From assembly GCF_015352455.1 (NCBI RefSeq), contig NZ_JADKPN010000009.1, positions 1-64,000 on the forward strand: DNA of 64,000 nucleotides, in the 5' to 3' direction. The position numbers and the translations under genes are program-made. Shown here piece after piece: positions 42,689 through 53,000 of the stretch. Within the stretch, counting starts at the first letter, position 1; every line of letters starts with the position of its first letter. Below the pieces are notes generated by a model. The model searched no databases and was not told the DNA's origin. It saw only the letters and a program-made list of their open reading frames with translations. The DNA is from Nocardioides islandensis (GTDB lineage: Bacteria > Actinomycetota > Actinomycetes > Propionibacteriales > Nocardioidaceae).

Positions 42689-42855
42689 CAGAGGTCCTGG
42701 GTCCAGCGCCGGGCGGCGTACCACGTGATGGCGACAGTGGTCGCGATCTCGATGATGGAGAAGTAGATGTCGTGCAACGTCGGGGTGGAGGGCGTTCTGC
42801 GTGGGAGGTCCAGAGTCCCAGCCGGAGAACCATGGACCCTGTGCGAGCTGGCCAT
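42688..42855 (-). CDS. Small membrane protein, 55 aa
   Basis: A short protein with a single hydrophobic segment near the C-terminus (DIYFSIIEIATTVAITWYAA), preceded by a Pro/Arg-rich leader. GAGAGGGG stands upstream of the ATG at 42853-42855. It is supported as a gene by the one-base overlap with the DUF4386 start (TGATG). No function is known. Confidence 0.45.
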   Translation of the reverse strand: MASSHRVHGSPAGTLDLPRRTPSTPTLHDIYFSIIEIATTVAITWYAARRWTQDL

Positions 42856-43220
42856 CGCGAACCCCTCTCCACGTGCTCTCGGGCAGATCCCGTCGAGCCT
42901 TGACCCTTCTCTGGCCCGGCCGCCGTGGTGCGCGCCCGCGCCGCTCATCCGCGAGGGCCTACCTTCACCCTGCTCTCGACCCGAACGGTCGGACAGAGGC
43001 CAAGGGCTCAGTGCACGGGGCCGATGGGGCATGCGGAGGACTGACCTATGGCTCTCCGGGTGCCCCGGCAGAGGCGACGTCTCAGCCGCACGCCTGCCGG
43101 GGCCGTCCCCGATCCCGGCGACATCGTCTCGGCCCGCCGGCGGACCGTGACCTGGCCCTCGCGGCGTGGAGCCCCTCCGCGGGTGTCGGGGTCACTCGGG
43201 GTCTGGTCGGCGCGCGCGCG
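42856..43220. other. Gene-free region downstream of the RHS gene
   Basis: No credible gene is seen in either strand: readings here are Pro/Arg-rich and lack ribosome sites. The stretch contains a 10-bp hairpin at 43062-43103, about 120 bases beyond the RHS stop. Confidence 0.45.
43062..43103 (-). terminator. Inverted repeat after the RHS gene
   Basis: GCCCCGGCAG (43062-43071) pairs perfectly with CTGCCGGGGC (43094-43103) around a 22-base loop. It lies 118-159 bases after the RHS stop on the minus strand. No T-run is present. It is a candidate rho-independent-like terminator. Confidence 0.45.
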
Positions 43221-46200
43221 TCACTCCTTGTCCGGTCCTGCCGCGGAGGGCGCCGCCGCTAGGGGCTTGGGCGGCGCCTGGGGCGGTGGCGCCGGGTTGT
43301 CGTCGGCGCCGGCGCCACCACCTCCGGATGCCTGCGGTGCGGGTACGGCGGCCTGGCCGTCGGCGGACCCGGGCTGCGAGGAAGACGAGACGGCGGGTTG
43401 GGCAGCCGTCACCGGAGCGGCCTGAGGCGGCTGGGCCCCCTGTACATCCGGCGCCTGCGGTGCCGTCGTGGCGTCGTCGTCGCCTGAGCTGCCAGCCTTG
43501 GGGTCCGGAGCCGGGCTCTTGGCGTCCTTCTTGCCCAGGCCGAAGAACTTCACCTTCCAGGAGCCGTCGTCACTCTGCTCGATCTTCAGCGCGGTGGTGA
43601 AGTCCGAGACCTTGCTGTTGGCGTCGTCCCAGCCCTCGATCCGCTTCTGCGTCGTCCCGTCGTTGCGACCACCGAAGGTGATCGCCGGGGCGACGCGTGC
43701 CGCCCGACTCTCCTCGGAGATGGTGAACGTACCGCGCTGGTGCTTGGAGAAGTCGTCGCCGAAGTCGAACGCCGCGCGTGGTGCGCCACCGGTCGGATCG
43801 ACGTAGCGCAGTGGGTTCGCTGCGGCGTACGTGTAGGCCGACAGCAGTGAGGGATCGTCGACCGCTGCCATGGGGTCCTCGGTCAGCAACGGCTCGGGAC
43901 TGTAGAACTGTTGCTCGCGGGGCGAGAACCAGCGCTGCCCGAAGTTGACCAGCTCGTAGCTCTTGTCCGTCCACCCGCCGGCGAAGAGGTACGGCGTGTC
44001 CTTGGTCGAGCTCTGACCGAGCACCCAGGGTTGGCCGGTCGGAAGGTAGTCGACGTACTGGAACACCTTGCCGACCTCGTCGGTCGCGACCCGCAGACTG
44101 CCCTGCAGGTCCTGGTGGAGGTACTTGATCGTGACCGCCGGGCGCGGCTGGCAGGTGCGCGTCGACGGGTCGTAGAGCTTGCTGGTGGGGCAGGCCGCAG
44201 GGGTCGCGACCACACACGCGCCGTCGCTGGGGCACGTGCACAGCGTGGTCGTGGTGTCGGCGCAGGTCGGAGTCGGCGGCTGGACCTTGTCCGGGTCGGT
44301 CCGGTGGATCGCCACCATTCGCTCGCCGAGGTAGACGTTGGCGTAGCGGTGTCCGTCGTTGGCGGTGTTCCAGTGGTCGTTGACGAACCACAGGTGGCCA
44401 CCCGCGCCCCACTCCAGGGTGCGGTCACCCTCGGCGTTGTAGCGGTACTCCGTGTCGTTGTTGGTGCCCTCCTGGATCCGGGTGACGCGGTTCTCGGCGT
44501 CCCAGGTCAGGTTCCGTGAGACCTCCCCGGAGCCTCCGGAGCAGGGCTCGCGCCAGCCGGTGAGGTTGCCGGTGAGGTCGTAGGTGTAGGTGCGCGCCCC
44601 TCTCTTGGCGAGCTGATGGATGGTCTTCCCGTTCTCGTCCTTGGCGTACTGCACGTCGGCCGCGGACTGGGAGTAGGTGTTGTGCAGGTCCTGGTTGTCG
44701 GCTCCTCCGCCGGATCCGGAGGCGGCGTCACAGGTGAGCAGGGCGGTGCCACCGCCGGTGCCGCCCCCGCCCTTTCCGGTGGTGGTGGCAGCGGCGAGAA
44801 CAAGCCCCGACGGGGCGAGCGTGCCGGCTGCGGTTGAGGTCTTGCCACCCTTCCCGGTCGTGCCGGTCGTCGTGGTCGACTGCGTCTTCCCCAAGAGGTT
44901 GCCGTTCGGGGCATAGTCGGTGACCAGGCTGAAGTCGCGGTTCTGCTGCCGGTCGACATAGGTGCCCTGACCACCGGTCAGGCGGTAGAACCCGTCGTAG
45001 GTGTAGTCCTGCTGCGATGGGCCGGGCACGCCGTTCTCCGGGACCGGTCCCAGGGAGGTCACCTTGGTCGCGGACCCGTTGTCGTAGAGCCGGTTCACGG
45101 CGTCGCGGACGTTGCCCGCCTTGTCGTAGGTGTACTGCAGCCGTTGCAGCGGGCGGGCGGTCGACGTCGTGCCGTCGTACTGCTGCTTGACGGTGGAGTC
45201 GGTCTGGATCCCGGCGAGGAAGCGCCTGGTCGGCTCGTAGCGGTACTTCGTCCTGACGCCGTTGCCGTCCATCATCTCCACGGCGGTTCCGAACTGGTCG
45301 TATCCCACGGCGTCGACGTAGTGCAGGACGAGGTCGGGTCGGTGGACGACGTTCCCGTACTGGTCGTACAGATCGGTCTGAGGCGTGTGCGAGACCAAGC
45401 TCGTCGGTCGCCCGCCGAGGTCGTAACCGTGCTGGAGCACCTCGCCGTTGGGGTAGGTCAGCGTGTCCAGCCGCGTCAGGCTGTCGTAGCTCCAGCGAGT
45501 CGTCCACGTGGCCGGCGTGTCGACCGTCCCCTTGCCGAACGGGTCAGCGTTCTGCGTAGCGGTCTCCCGCTCGACGTTGCCGTCCACGTCGTAGCCGTAG
45601 GTACGGGTCATAGAGCCGTCGGAGACCTCGGTCACCCGACCGACGCCGTTCTCGGTGGCGCCGGCGTCGCCGTACTCATAGCTCACCGACGGGGTGGTGT
45701 CGGAGTACGTGGTCCCGAGCATGCGGTCGCGATCCCAGAGGTACGTCGCGGTGGTCCCACGGGCCCGCTTCTCGGTCAGCAGGTTGCCGGCGGGCGCGAA
45801 GATGCGCCCGACCAGTCCGCCGTCGGGTGTGTCGACGGCGATGTCGTTGTCGATGGGGTCGTAGGTGTGGGTGGTCCGGGCCCCGGCGGAGTCGACCACG
45901 GCGGTCAGGCGCCCGAGCCGGTCGTACTCGTAGTTGGTGCTGATCGGGCCGGGGGTGCCCGTCGACGCCTTGATCCTCGGCGGCGCGATCACGGTGGACG
46001 CCGAGGGCAGGGTGGCCAGCGGGCCGGCAGTGCCGTCCGGGTTGTTGGGTGCGACGGGCGTCTCCTTGCGGAGGTAGACCGCGCCCCCGACGTCCGACCA
46101 CTCCTCGGTCTTCTTTCCGAGAGGGTCGGTGCTCGTGCGGTGCAGCAGCCTCAACGGGTCGGTGGAGTAGACGTGGGTTGGGTCCGGGATGACCGCGTAG

Positions 46201-49200
46201 TCGTAGCTCTGGGTCTCCTGGGAACCGTCGGGGAGTACCTGCCTGGTGGGTCGGTCGAGCGCGTCGAAGGACCGCACGAATGGAGCGGTGATAGGCACGC
46301 CGGCTTGGGCGAGGCCGGACTCCGAGGTGTTGGTGTTGTACGTCGACAGCGCGTGTCCGGCGACCGTCTCCACCGTCGGGTACCACTCCTTGACGGCATG
46401 ACCGAGGGCGTCGTACTCGACGGCTCCCTCGACGATGCGGGCTTCACCGGCGATACCGGCGACCTCGGCATCGCGTTTGTGCTGCACGACTCGGCCCATG
46501 CCGTCGACGAAGGTGACGGTGTCGATCGTGTTGGCCGGGTGGAACTTGTCGTACTGGTGTGCGGCGGCCCATACGTGCGGGCCACTCGGGTTGAGCGTGG
46601 CGTCGAACGGGCCGTGGTCGAAGGTGATCGTCGCGCGCCCGGCCGCGTGCTCACGCGGCGCCGCAACGGATTTCGTACGGCCGAGGGCATCGTACGTGTA
46701 GGACGTGACCTGACCGTTCTCGTCCGTGCGGGTGGCCAGCCGCCCGGTCAACGGGTCGTAGGTGGCCCTGGACTCGACGCCGTGGTTGTCGGTCACCTGG
46801 CCGATGTCGGTGAACCGGTGCGCGTCGAAGACGTAGTCGACGCAGTAGTGCCGTGCGTCGGCGTCTGGGTCGAGCGAGGTGCAACCGTCGAAGGTGAGGT
46901 CGTTGGACTCGACGTGGGAGGCCGGGAAGTCGTTGCAGGCCGGCCGTTCGCTGTCGGGGCTGAGCACGGAGTTGACGTTGCCGTGGGCGTCGAACGTCAT
47001 CTCCGTGATCGCGTACAAGTCCTCGTGGCAGTCGTTCTGCGAGGCCGGGGAGACGAGCTCGGCCAGGCGCACGGGGGCAGCGTTGACACAGAGGTCGGGC
47101 CCGCCGTCGCGGCGTTGCATGACCTCGCCAGAAGGCTGGTCGTTGCCGAAGACCGTGACGGTCTGGGGCACTGACACCCAGCTCTCGTCCCCGCCGAGGA
47201 CACGGTCGCCCTTGCGTGGCGCACAGCTGGGATACGTGAGCGTGGTGAATGTGTCGTCGCCGGTGGTCTCGGACTCGTTGCCGTCGTGAACGCCGGTGAC
47301 GTTGCCGAAGTTGTCATAGGTGTAGTCGGTGAGCTGTTGTTGCTCATTTCCGTTGGCGTCGCGGCCGCGCAGGTCGTCGCGCGTCAGCACGGGGTCCATC
47401 GCGCGGTCGAGCAGGTCGAACCGGTTCGAGTCGCGCACGGCGGGGAGACTGGTCGGATCCACCACGGAGCCGAACTCGCTGCTGCGAGGGTCGGCGTCGA
47501 GGAGCACGTAGGTGTAGCGCCGGTCCTGGACGAGGGTGCCGGCGGCGTCCTTGGTGGTCTCGCGAACGAGCAGGCCCTCGTCGAACGGGTTGGCGTTGCG
47601 GTAGGTGCGCTCGAATGAACGCAGGGTGCTGCCGTCGGCGCCGAGCTGCTCCTCGGTCACCGTGCTGAAGCCGAGCTCCTCGCGCAGGGCCGGGTCGAAG
47701 ACAGCACCGGAGTAGTCGAACATCGACTTCTGCACATCGACACCGTCACCGGAGCGTCCGTCCTCCATTTCCACGCTCTTCATGACCCACATCGACTCGG
47801 GGTTGGTCGTGGTGTTGCCGGTCCGCTCGTAGTCGAGGCGGAACTGCCCACCGAGCGGGTTGGTCACCGACTTCAGCAGGTTGGTCCGGCCGTGCTGGTT
47901 GAGCCGCACCTGGAGGTCGTTGTCACTGGTGCTGCGCACCGAGTCGGGATAGCCGTCGCCGTTGACGTCGGTCAGCTGCACCTGGTCGGTGGACCGGGTG
48001 TAGCCGCCGTGAACGCCGGGGTTGATCACGATGTAGCACGCCACCAGGCAGATCGGGCCGATGTAGATGCTGAAGTCGACACCCCCGGTGAGGGCGGTCG
48101 AGCGGGACACGGAGGTCTGCCCGCCCGGGAGACTAACGCCATTCATGTTGCCGTTGTCGTCGGCGAGGGTCGTGTCCTCCTTGTTGGCGTCCACGCGCAC
48201 GTCACCGTGGAAGTAGTTGCCGTAGTCGACCTCGGTGCGGCCCATGCCGTCGGCGGACCCGAAGACGGTGCGCGGATCGCCCTCGGCGCCACCGCGTACC
48301 TTGTTCGTCCGGTCCGGCACTCCGTCGCCGTCGATGTCCTCCCACCCGAACAGGCCGTAGCCCGCCGACTCGGAGTAGGCGATGCCGCCCGCGAACTCGT
48401 AGGCGTCGAACTGGAAGCCTGCCGACAGGTTGCCGGTCACGCTCTTCTCGTAGGAGAGACGCCCGGTGGACCACTGGACAGCCTTGTTGGCGAACCGGTA
48501 GCCGAGGTTGAGGCTGACCCAGATCTCGCCTGAGGTATAAGTGTCGACGCGGTCCGGCAGGCCGTCGCCGTTCATGTCCTCCAATGCGCGCTCGAAGATC
48601 GTGCCGCTCGCACCGGCCACAGGTGTCAGGCCCTCGCGAGAGTCGGTGAGGTCGGAGGTGACGGTGTTCTTGTCGCCGTGACCGCTGGTCGAGGATTGGG
48701 CCTCGCCGTCAGCGATCGGGTTGGTCCATTCCGCGGCGAGATCGAAGCCGAGCCCGACATTCATCCCGCGCGAGGTCTTCTTGCTGGTCGGGGCGGCCTT
48801 CCCACCGCCCTTGCTGGGACCGCTCTTGGACTTGGGGCTGATCGCGATCGCCGACCCGCTCAGTCCGCCGCCGAGGGCGAGCGAGGTGTCGAACGAGTCC
48901 TCGCCGATGTCGACTCGCCCAGCCAGGGCGCCGCGCGGGCCGGTGACGTCGATCTTCGTGCCGGAACGGATGTCGGGCAGGCCGTCGCCGTTGTAGTCCT
49001 CGAACTCCGTGATCTCGCGACCGCCGCCTGCCGCGGCGGTGAAGTTCGCGACCAGGCCGACCATGATGTTGAAGTCGCCGTCGATCGAGGTCATCAGGGG
49101 GGCACGCCGGCCCTGGGAGGCGCTCGCCGCCTTGGGCACGGTGATGTCCTCGCCGAGGCGGTCGGCCTGCATGTCGCCGGCTTCACCGAAGATGGTGTCC

Positions 49201-52200
49201 TTCGGCCCGGAGCGCCACCGGTCCGCGACGTCGCTGCCCGAGGACACCCACGGCACGAAGGGGAAGACCTCGTCGAAGTCGCCGGCGGAGAGGTGGTCAC
49301 CGCGCGCTTCACCGGGCGTTGGCGAGTCGGGAATCTCCGTGTCCTCGTCGTAGGAGGCGAAGTCCTGCTTGACGTCGAACTGCGACTCGACGAGCGGGTC
49401 GCCGCCCTTGGCGCCGTCGCCGTCGGCGTTGTAGCCGGCGTAGCCCCAGCCCCGGTTGGCCGATGGGAACACCCCGTCGATGTCGGGCCAGTTCAGCGGC
49501 GCGCCCGACGCGACGTCCGCGGTGTCGGCGTCGACGTCGTTGCCGTCGTCGTCCTGCGTCCGGTAGGTCACGTGGATCGTGCTGCTCAGCGCGTTTTGCG
49601 AGGCCAGCCGAGCGCCGACCGACGGGTCGGCCGCGCTGACGTCGAGCCAGTAGGTGGTGCCCTCCGTGACGTCGAACGTCAGGGTCTGGTCCTCGTCGAA
49701 CTGACGCTTGGACAGGGGCGTGGTGTCCTTCTCGGTCGCCACGAAGGTCTTCTTGGCGACTAGTCCGAGAGTCGGGCTCTTGACCGTGATGGCCATGTCG
49801 CTCGATCGAGCTTCCTCGCCGTCCCTGGTGCTGAACGACGGCGTGAGCCCGGCGCCGTTCAGGACGACGTGGAGCTTGGCCTTGCCCGTCTTGGGTGCCG
49901 TCCACGGGACGTACGCCGAGGTCAGGGTGGAACGGCCGAAGACCCGGACGTCGGGGACCACGGGGATGTCCAGCGGCACGCCGAGGTCGTCCACGGTCGA
50001 CTGGTCGGTGCTGTTCAGCTGCAGCTCGGGAGCGGTGGGGTCGAGGTCCTGGAGCGCGATCTCGACCCCGAGGAACGTGGGATCGATCGGCGAGTCGCTG
50101 ATGACGTGCACCTCGATCCAGTCGCTCTCCTCGAAGTCGTCGGAAGTGTCGTTCGGCTTGTCCCCCGGGTTGGTCGACGGTGCGGTGACCGTCAATGTCG
50201 TGGATCCGGTCACCGCCGTCGTGGTGTGCTGGGGAAGCGTCGTGAGCGTGGCCGTCGTACCGGCTCCGCGGCCGCGGCCCTTGACCAGCAGGACCTGGAC
50301 GTCGTCGGACAAGGCAGCGCCCGGCGTGAGAGTCACCGTGACCTTGGTCTGGCCCGGGTCGGTCAGGCTCGTGCGGGCACCGGTGCGGCCGAACGTCGTG
50401 AAGTCGGTGGAGGCCCGGTAGACCGACTGGCTGCGCCCCTGCGCGTCAGTGGACCAGGACGACGTGCCGGCGTCCGAGTAGGTGACAGTGGGGTCCCAGG
50501 TCACGTGGTCGCCAACGGCCGTCGTGATCACGTGGACGCGGAACCACACCTGGTCGCCGGCATCGACGTGGAACGAGGTGTTCGGGTTGGCCGAGGCGGC
50601 ACCGGCGTCCAGGACGGTCGACCACATCTTGGTCTCGTCGTGCTCGATGCTCACCTGGGCCCCGTCACCGTTGTAGTGAGCAGGGTCCACGAGGGCGACC
50701 GGCCCGATGATGTGGATGGTTCCGGTGAACGGCGCGACCCACCGGCGCACCGTGTCGATCCGCGGGCTCGAGTCCTCCAGCAGCTGGGTGAGGTCGGCCG
50801 GCATGTCGTCGGCCAGGGACGAGACGAAGTCGTCGAGCGGCACCTCGAGCCGGGCGGCGATGGGGTCGATGGCCTCGCTGTTCACGAACTTCGGGGTGCC
50901 GGAGGAGTCGAGCACGTTGTACCAGACCGAGCGGTCGCCCTTGATGAAATCGACCCTGCCGTCGCCGTTGACGTCGGTGAAGTACTCCTGGCCGAAGGAG
51001 AAGCCGAAGCCGCCACCGACGTGGATGGCGACGACCGGGTAGGCCTCGAAGTGCAGGTCGATGCGGAGGTCGCTGGACCGGCCGAGGGAGTCGATGCCGG
51101 TGATCGACTTGGTCTCGCCGAACCACGACCCGTCGCTGGCGTTGGGCGACCCTCCTGGCCGGTGCAGGTTGGGCCGGTACTTGATGGAGCCGTTCTCAGC
51201 CCACACCCGGTCGGGCAGGCCGTCTCCGTTGAGGTCGACCAGGGTGCTGTCGGTGACCGACTGTCCCCCGGCGATGTTGAACGATCCGCCGAAGGAGCCG
51301 ATCTTGCTCGGGATCACGGGGTTGAAACCGATGTAGGCGCCGCCGTCAGCGCCGCCGCGGTAGGAGCTGCCCAGGGCGCTGCGCGCATCGATGTTGACAT
51401 GACTGTTGGCGCTGGCGGTCGAGGACCTGCCCCACTGTTCCGTGGGGCCGAAGCCCTGGTAGGCGCCGTTTGCGTCGTGCACGTCGTCGTACCACTGGAA
51501 GACGTGCGACGGTCCGTCGGCGCCGTCGCTGCCGAACTCCGTCACCTTGGTCAGCAGCGACTTGTCGTAGGGTCCGCTCTGGTTGTAGGTCAGGTTCCAG
51601 CCCTTGACCAGCCGCGGCGCCGCCCCGCTGTCGTAGTGCTCGGGGCTGAGGTACTCGACCTTGATCCGGCGCAGGAGGTCCTTGACCACCAGCGGCCGAC
51701 CGCCGCTGGCGTCGACGCCGAAGTCCTTGCGGCGCGTGGTGCCGCTGACGTCGCCATCCCGCAGGAAGGTGACGCGGTACGCCGGCTCGTCGGGGTTGTC
51801 GGCGTCGACGAAGTGGAAGCCGGTGTACTCGATCGAGCGGAGGTACATCGAGACCCCGGTCGGGTCTCCCCCGGACTCGGACTTCTCACCGAAGGAGACG
51901 CCCGTCTGCTTGTCGTAGTAGTAGCGCGTGACGTTGCCGCTGATGTCCTCGACCCAGGTCAGCCCCCAGAAGAACTCTCCGTTGCCTCCGCCGTCCACCC
52001 CTGGGTCCCCGACGGTCGCGACGATGGCGGACGCGTCGCGGTCGCAGGTGCCCGCATCGTTGGGCGTGCCCCCGTAGTAGCGGGTGTTGCCGTCCTTGTC
52101 GCTGACCTTCCAGCAGTACTCGCCGGGACTGCTGCCGTAGCGCGCGATCAGCTCGCGCTCGTCGTCGACCGTGCGCACGAAGTCGGCCTTGACGTCACCC

Positions 52201-52760
52201 ACGCGTGGCGCGAGGTCGGTCCGGATCGCGTTCGGGTACAGGCGGTCACCATCGAGCTCGTAGGTCTCCGACTCCTGGTCGGTGAGGTAGCGAGGTGCAC
52301 CGAACTCCGTGTCCAGGGTGATCGCACCGGCCGAGACGTCCCACCCGACGCCCACCCAACCGTTGCCGCCGCCGGAGTTGTAGGTCAGCGCCAGGTCCGG
52401 CTGCACGCCGCCCCGCCCGGCCGGGACACTGAGCGGCAGGGCGGCACTCGCCGACCCGTCAGGACCCGCGACCGGGGGCTGCACGACGTCGACGCCCTCG
52501 GTGGGGTCGGCGTACTGCAGGCTGGTCAGGTCGATGTCCCCCAGGCTCGAGGGAGTGGTGTCCGGGACGTCGTCGAGATATCCGTCCGCAGGACTGCCGG
52601 TCGCCTGTCCTGCGAAGCCGACCGGGCGCAGGAACATCACGGCCAGGGCCAAAGCCAGGAGGACTGTTCCTCGCCACCGAGGAGCATGGGGCCGACGACC
52701 CGCCTTGCGCGCCCGGAACTGGTCGAGGCTGCGGCCGAGAGAGAACACGTGACCGGACAT
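43221..52760 (-). CDS. Giant secreted SpvB/FG-GAP/RHS-repeat protein
   Basis: A 3179-aa protein. A basic N-terminus with a hydrophobic segment (residues about 32-51) directs export or membrane anchoring. An SpvB domain follows (LPLSVPAGRGGVQPDLALTY and GWVGVGWDVSAGAI). Then come at least six calcium-binding FG-GAP/VCBS motifs, such as DLNGDGLPDRV, DVNGDGRVDFI and DVNGDGYPDSV, a TcdB-like middle (TNPLGGQFRLDYERTGN), YD repeats (YTYDALGRT, YEYDRLGRL), and an RHS core (QDLQGSLRVATDEVGKVFQY and YAAANPLRYVDPTGG). This is the domain order of a single-chain TcB plus TcC toxin-complex protein. The 187 residues after the core end in a Pro/Ala/Ser-rich tail and contain no recognised toxin. The start ATG is at 52758-52760. 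No clear immunity gene follows. Confidence 0.88.
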   Translation of the reverse strand: MSGHVFSLGRSLDQFRARKAGRRPHAPRWRGTVLLALALAVMFLRPVGFAGQATGSPADGYLDDVPDTTPSSLGDIDLTSLQYADPTEGVDVVQPPVAGPDGSASAALPLSVPAGRGGVQPDLALTYNSGGGNGWVGVGWDVSAGAITLDTEFGAPRYLTDQESETYELDGDRLYPNAIRTDLAPRVGDVKADFVRTVDDERELIARYGSSPGEYCWKVSDKDGNTRYYGGTPNDAGTCDRDASAIVATVGDPGVDGGGNGEFFWGLTWVEDISGNVTRYYYDKQTGVSFGEKSESGGDPTGVSMYLRSIEYTGFHFVDADNPDEPAYRVTFLRDGDVSGTTRRKDFGVDASGGRPLVVKDLLRRIKVEYLSPEHYDSGAAPRLVKGWNLTYNQSGPYDKSLLTKVTEFGSDGADGPSHVFQWYDDVHDANGAYQGFGPTEQWGRSSTASANSHVNIDARSALGSSYRGGADGGAYIGFNPVIPSKIGSFGGSFNIAGGQSVTDSTLVDLNGDGLPDRVWAENGSIKYRPNLHRPGGSPNASDGSWFGETKSITGIDSLGRSSDLRIDLHFEAYPVVAIHVGGGFGFSFGQEYFTDVNGDGRVDFIKGDRSVWYNVLDSSGTPKFVNSEAIDPIAARLEVPLDDFVSSLADDMPADLTQLLEDSSPRIDTVRRWVAPFTGTIHIIGPVALVDPAHYNGDGAQVSIEHDETKMWSTVLDAGAASANPNTSFHVDAGDQVWFRVHVITTAVGDHVTWDPTVTYSDAGTSSWSTDAQGRSQSVYRASTDFTTFGRTGARTSLTDPGQTKVTVTLTPGAALSDDVQVLLVKGRGRGAGTTATLTTLPQHTTTAVTGSTTLTVTAPSTNPGDKPNDTSDDFEESDWIEVHVISDSPIDPTFLGVEIALQDLDPTAPELQLNSTDQSTVDDLGVPLDIPVVPDVRVFGRSTLTSAYVPWTAPKTGKAKLHVVLNGAGLTPSFSTRDGEEARSSDMAITVKSPTLGLVAKKTFVATEKDTTPLSKRQFDEDQTLTFDVTEGTTYWLDVSAADPSVGARLASQNALSSTIHVTYRTQDDDGNDVDADTADVASGAPLNWPDIDGVFPSANRGWGYAGYNADGDGAKGGDPLVESQFDVKQDFASYDEDTEIPDSPTPGEARGDHLSAGDFDEVFPFVPWVSSGSDVADRWRSGPKDTIFGEAGDMQADRLGEDITVPKAASASQGRRAPLMTSIDGDFNIMVGLVANFTAAAGGGREITEFEDYNGDGLPDIRSGTKIDVTGPRGALAGRVDIGEDSFDTSLALGGGLSGSAIAISPKSKSGPSKGGGKAAPTSKKTSRGMNVGLGFDLAAEWTNPIADGEAQSSTSGHGDKNTVTSDLTDSREGLTPVAGASGTIFERALEDMNGDGLPDRVDTYTSGEIWVSLNLGYRFANKAVQWSTGRLSYEKSVTGNLSAGFQFDAYEFAGGIAYSESAGYGLFGWEDIDGDGVPDRTNKVRGGAEGDPRTVFGSADGMGRTEVDYGNYFHGDVRVDANKEDTTLADDNGNMNGVSLPGGQTSVSRSTALTGGVDFSIYIGPICLVACYIVINPGVHGGYTRSTDQVQLTDVNGDGYPDSVRSTSDNDLQVRLNQHGRTNLLKSVTNPLGGQFRLDYERTGNTTTNPESMWVMKSVEMEDGRSGDGVDVQKSMFDYSGAVFDPALREELGFSTVTEEQLGADGSTLRSFERTYRNANPFDEGLLVRETTKDAAGTLVQDRRYTYVLLDADPRSSEFGSVVDPTSLPAVRDSNRFDLLDRAMDPVLTRDDLRGRDANGNEQQQLTDYTYDNFGNVTGVHDGNESETTGDDTFTTLTYPSCAPRKGDRVLGGDESWVSVPQTVTVFGNDQPSGEVMQRRDGGPDLCVNAAPVRLAELVSPASQNDCHEDLYAITEMTFDAHGNVNSVLSPDSERPACNDFPASHVESNDLTFDGCTSLDPDADARHYCVDYVFDAHRFTDIGQVTDNHGVESRATYDPLTGRLATRTDENGQVTSYTYDALGRTKSVAAPREHAAGRATITFDHGPFDATLNPSGPHVWAAAHQYDKFHPANTIDTVTFVDGMGRVVQHKRDAEVAGIAGEARIVEGAVEYDALGHAVKEWYPTVETVAGHALSTYNTNTSESGLAQAGVPITAPFVRSFDALDRPTRQVLPDGSQETQSYDYAVIPDPTHVYSTDPLRLLHRTSTDPLGKKTEEWSDVGGAVYLRKETPVAPNNPDGTAGPLATLPSASTVIAPPRIKASTGTPGPISTNYEYDRLGRLTAVVDSAGARTTHTYDPIDNDIAVDTPDGGLVGRIFAPAGNLLTEKRARGTTATYLWDRDRMLGTTYSDTTPSVSYEYGDAGATENGVGRVTEVSDGSMTRTYGYDVDGNVERETATQNADPFGKGTVDTPATWTTRWSYDSLTRLDTLTYPNGEVLQHGYDLGGRPTSLVSHTPQTDLYDQYGNVVHRPDLVLHYVDAVGYDQFGTAVEMMDGNGVRTKYRYEPTRRFLAGIQTDSTVKQQYDGTTSTARPLQRLQYTYDKAGNVRDAVNRLYDNGSATKVTSLGPVPENGVPGPSQQDYTYDGFYRLTGGQGTYVDRQQNRDFSLVTDYAPNGNLLGKTQSTTTTGTTGKGGKTSTAAGTLAPSGLVLAAATTTGKGGGGTGGGTALLTCDAASGSGGGADNQDLHNTYSQSAADVQYAKDENGKTIHQLAKRGARTYTYDLTGNLTGWREPCSGGSGEVSRNLTWDAENRVTRIQEGTNNDTEYRYNAEGDRTLEWGAGGHLWFVNDHWNTANDGHRYANVYLGERMVAIHRTDPDKVQPPTPTCADTTTTLCTCPSDGACVVATPAACPTSKLYDPSTRTCQPRPAVTIKYLHQDLQGSLRVATDEVGKVFQYVDYLPTGQPWVLGQSSTKDTPYLFAGGWTDKSYELVNFGQRWFSPREQQFYSPEPLLTEDPMAAVDDPSLLSAYTYAAANPLRYVDPTGGAPRAAFDFGDDFSKHQRGTFTISEESRAARVAPAITFGGRNDGTTQKRIEGWDDANSKVSDFTTALKIEQSDDGSWKVKFFGLGKKDAKSPAPDPKAGSSGDDDATTAPQAPDVQGAQPPQAAPVTAAQPAVSSSSQPGSADGQAAVPAPQASGGGGAGADDNPAPPPQAPPKPLAAAPSAAGPDKE

Positions 52761-53000
52761 GAAAGCCCCACCTGTCAGCGCACTGAAGGCGGCTCGATGC
52801 GTCCCCCCTCAGCCCTCCCAAGCGGACCGGACGCGAGTCTAGGAGTGCCACCACGGCGACGCAATGGCGCACACGGGCCATGGGTGGCCTTGTTGTGGCA
52901 CACGACGACGAGACGCGATTCCGCCCCAGATGGTCCACGCAGCCCTTGGTACGGCCGTCGACGGGACCCGCACTCGAGCCGTCCGGCTCCCTCCCAGCAC
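52761..53000. other. Upstream region of the RHS gene
   Basis: A 240-bp gap between the RHS start and the end of the 53001-53462 gene. No gene is supported. It presumably contains the RHS promoter, but no clear -35/-10 pair stands out at this GC content. Confidence 0.35.

Noticed and set aside
45144..47174. A 676-residue plus-strand reading within the RHS region
   Set aside because: Antisense shadow of the RHS gene, with no recognisable domain.
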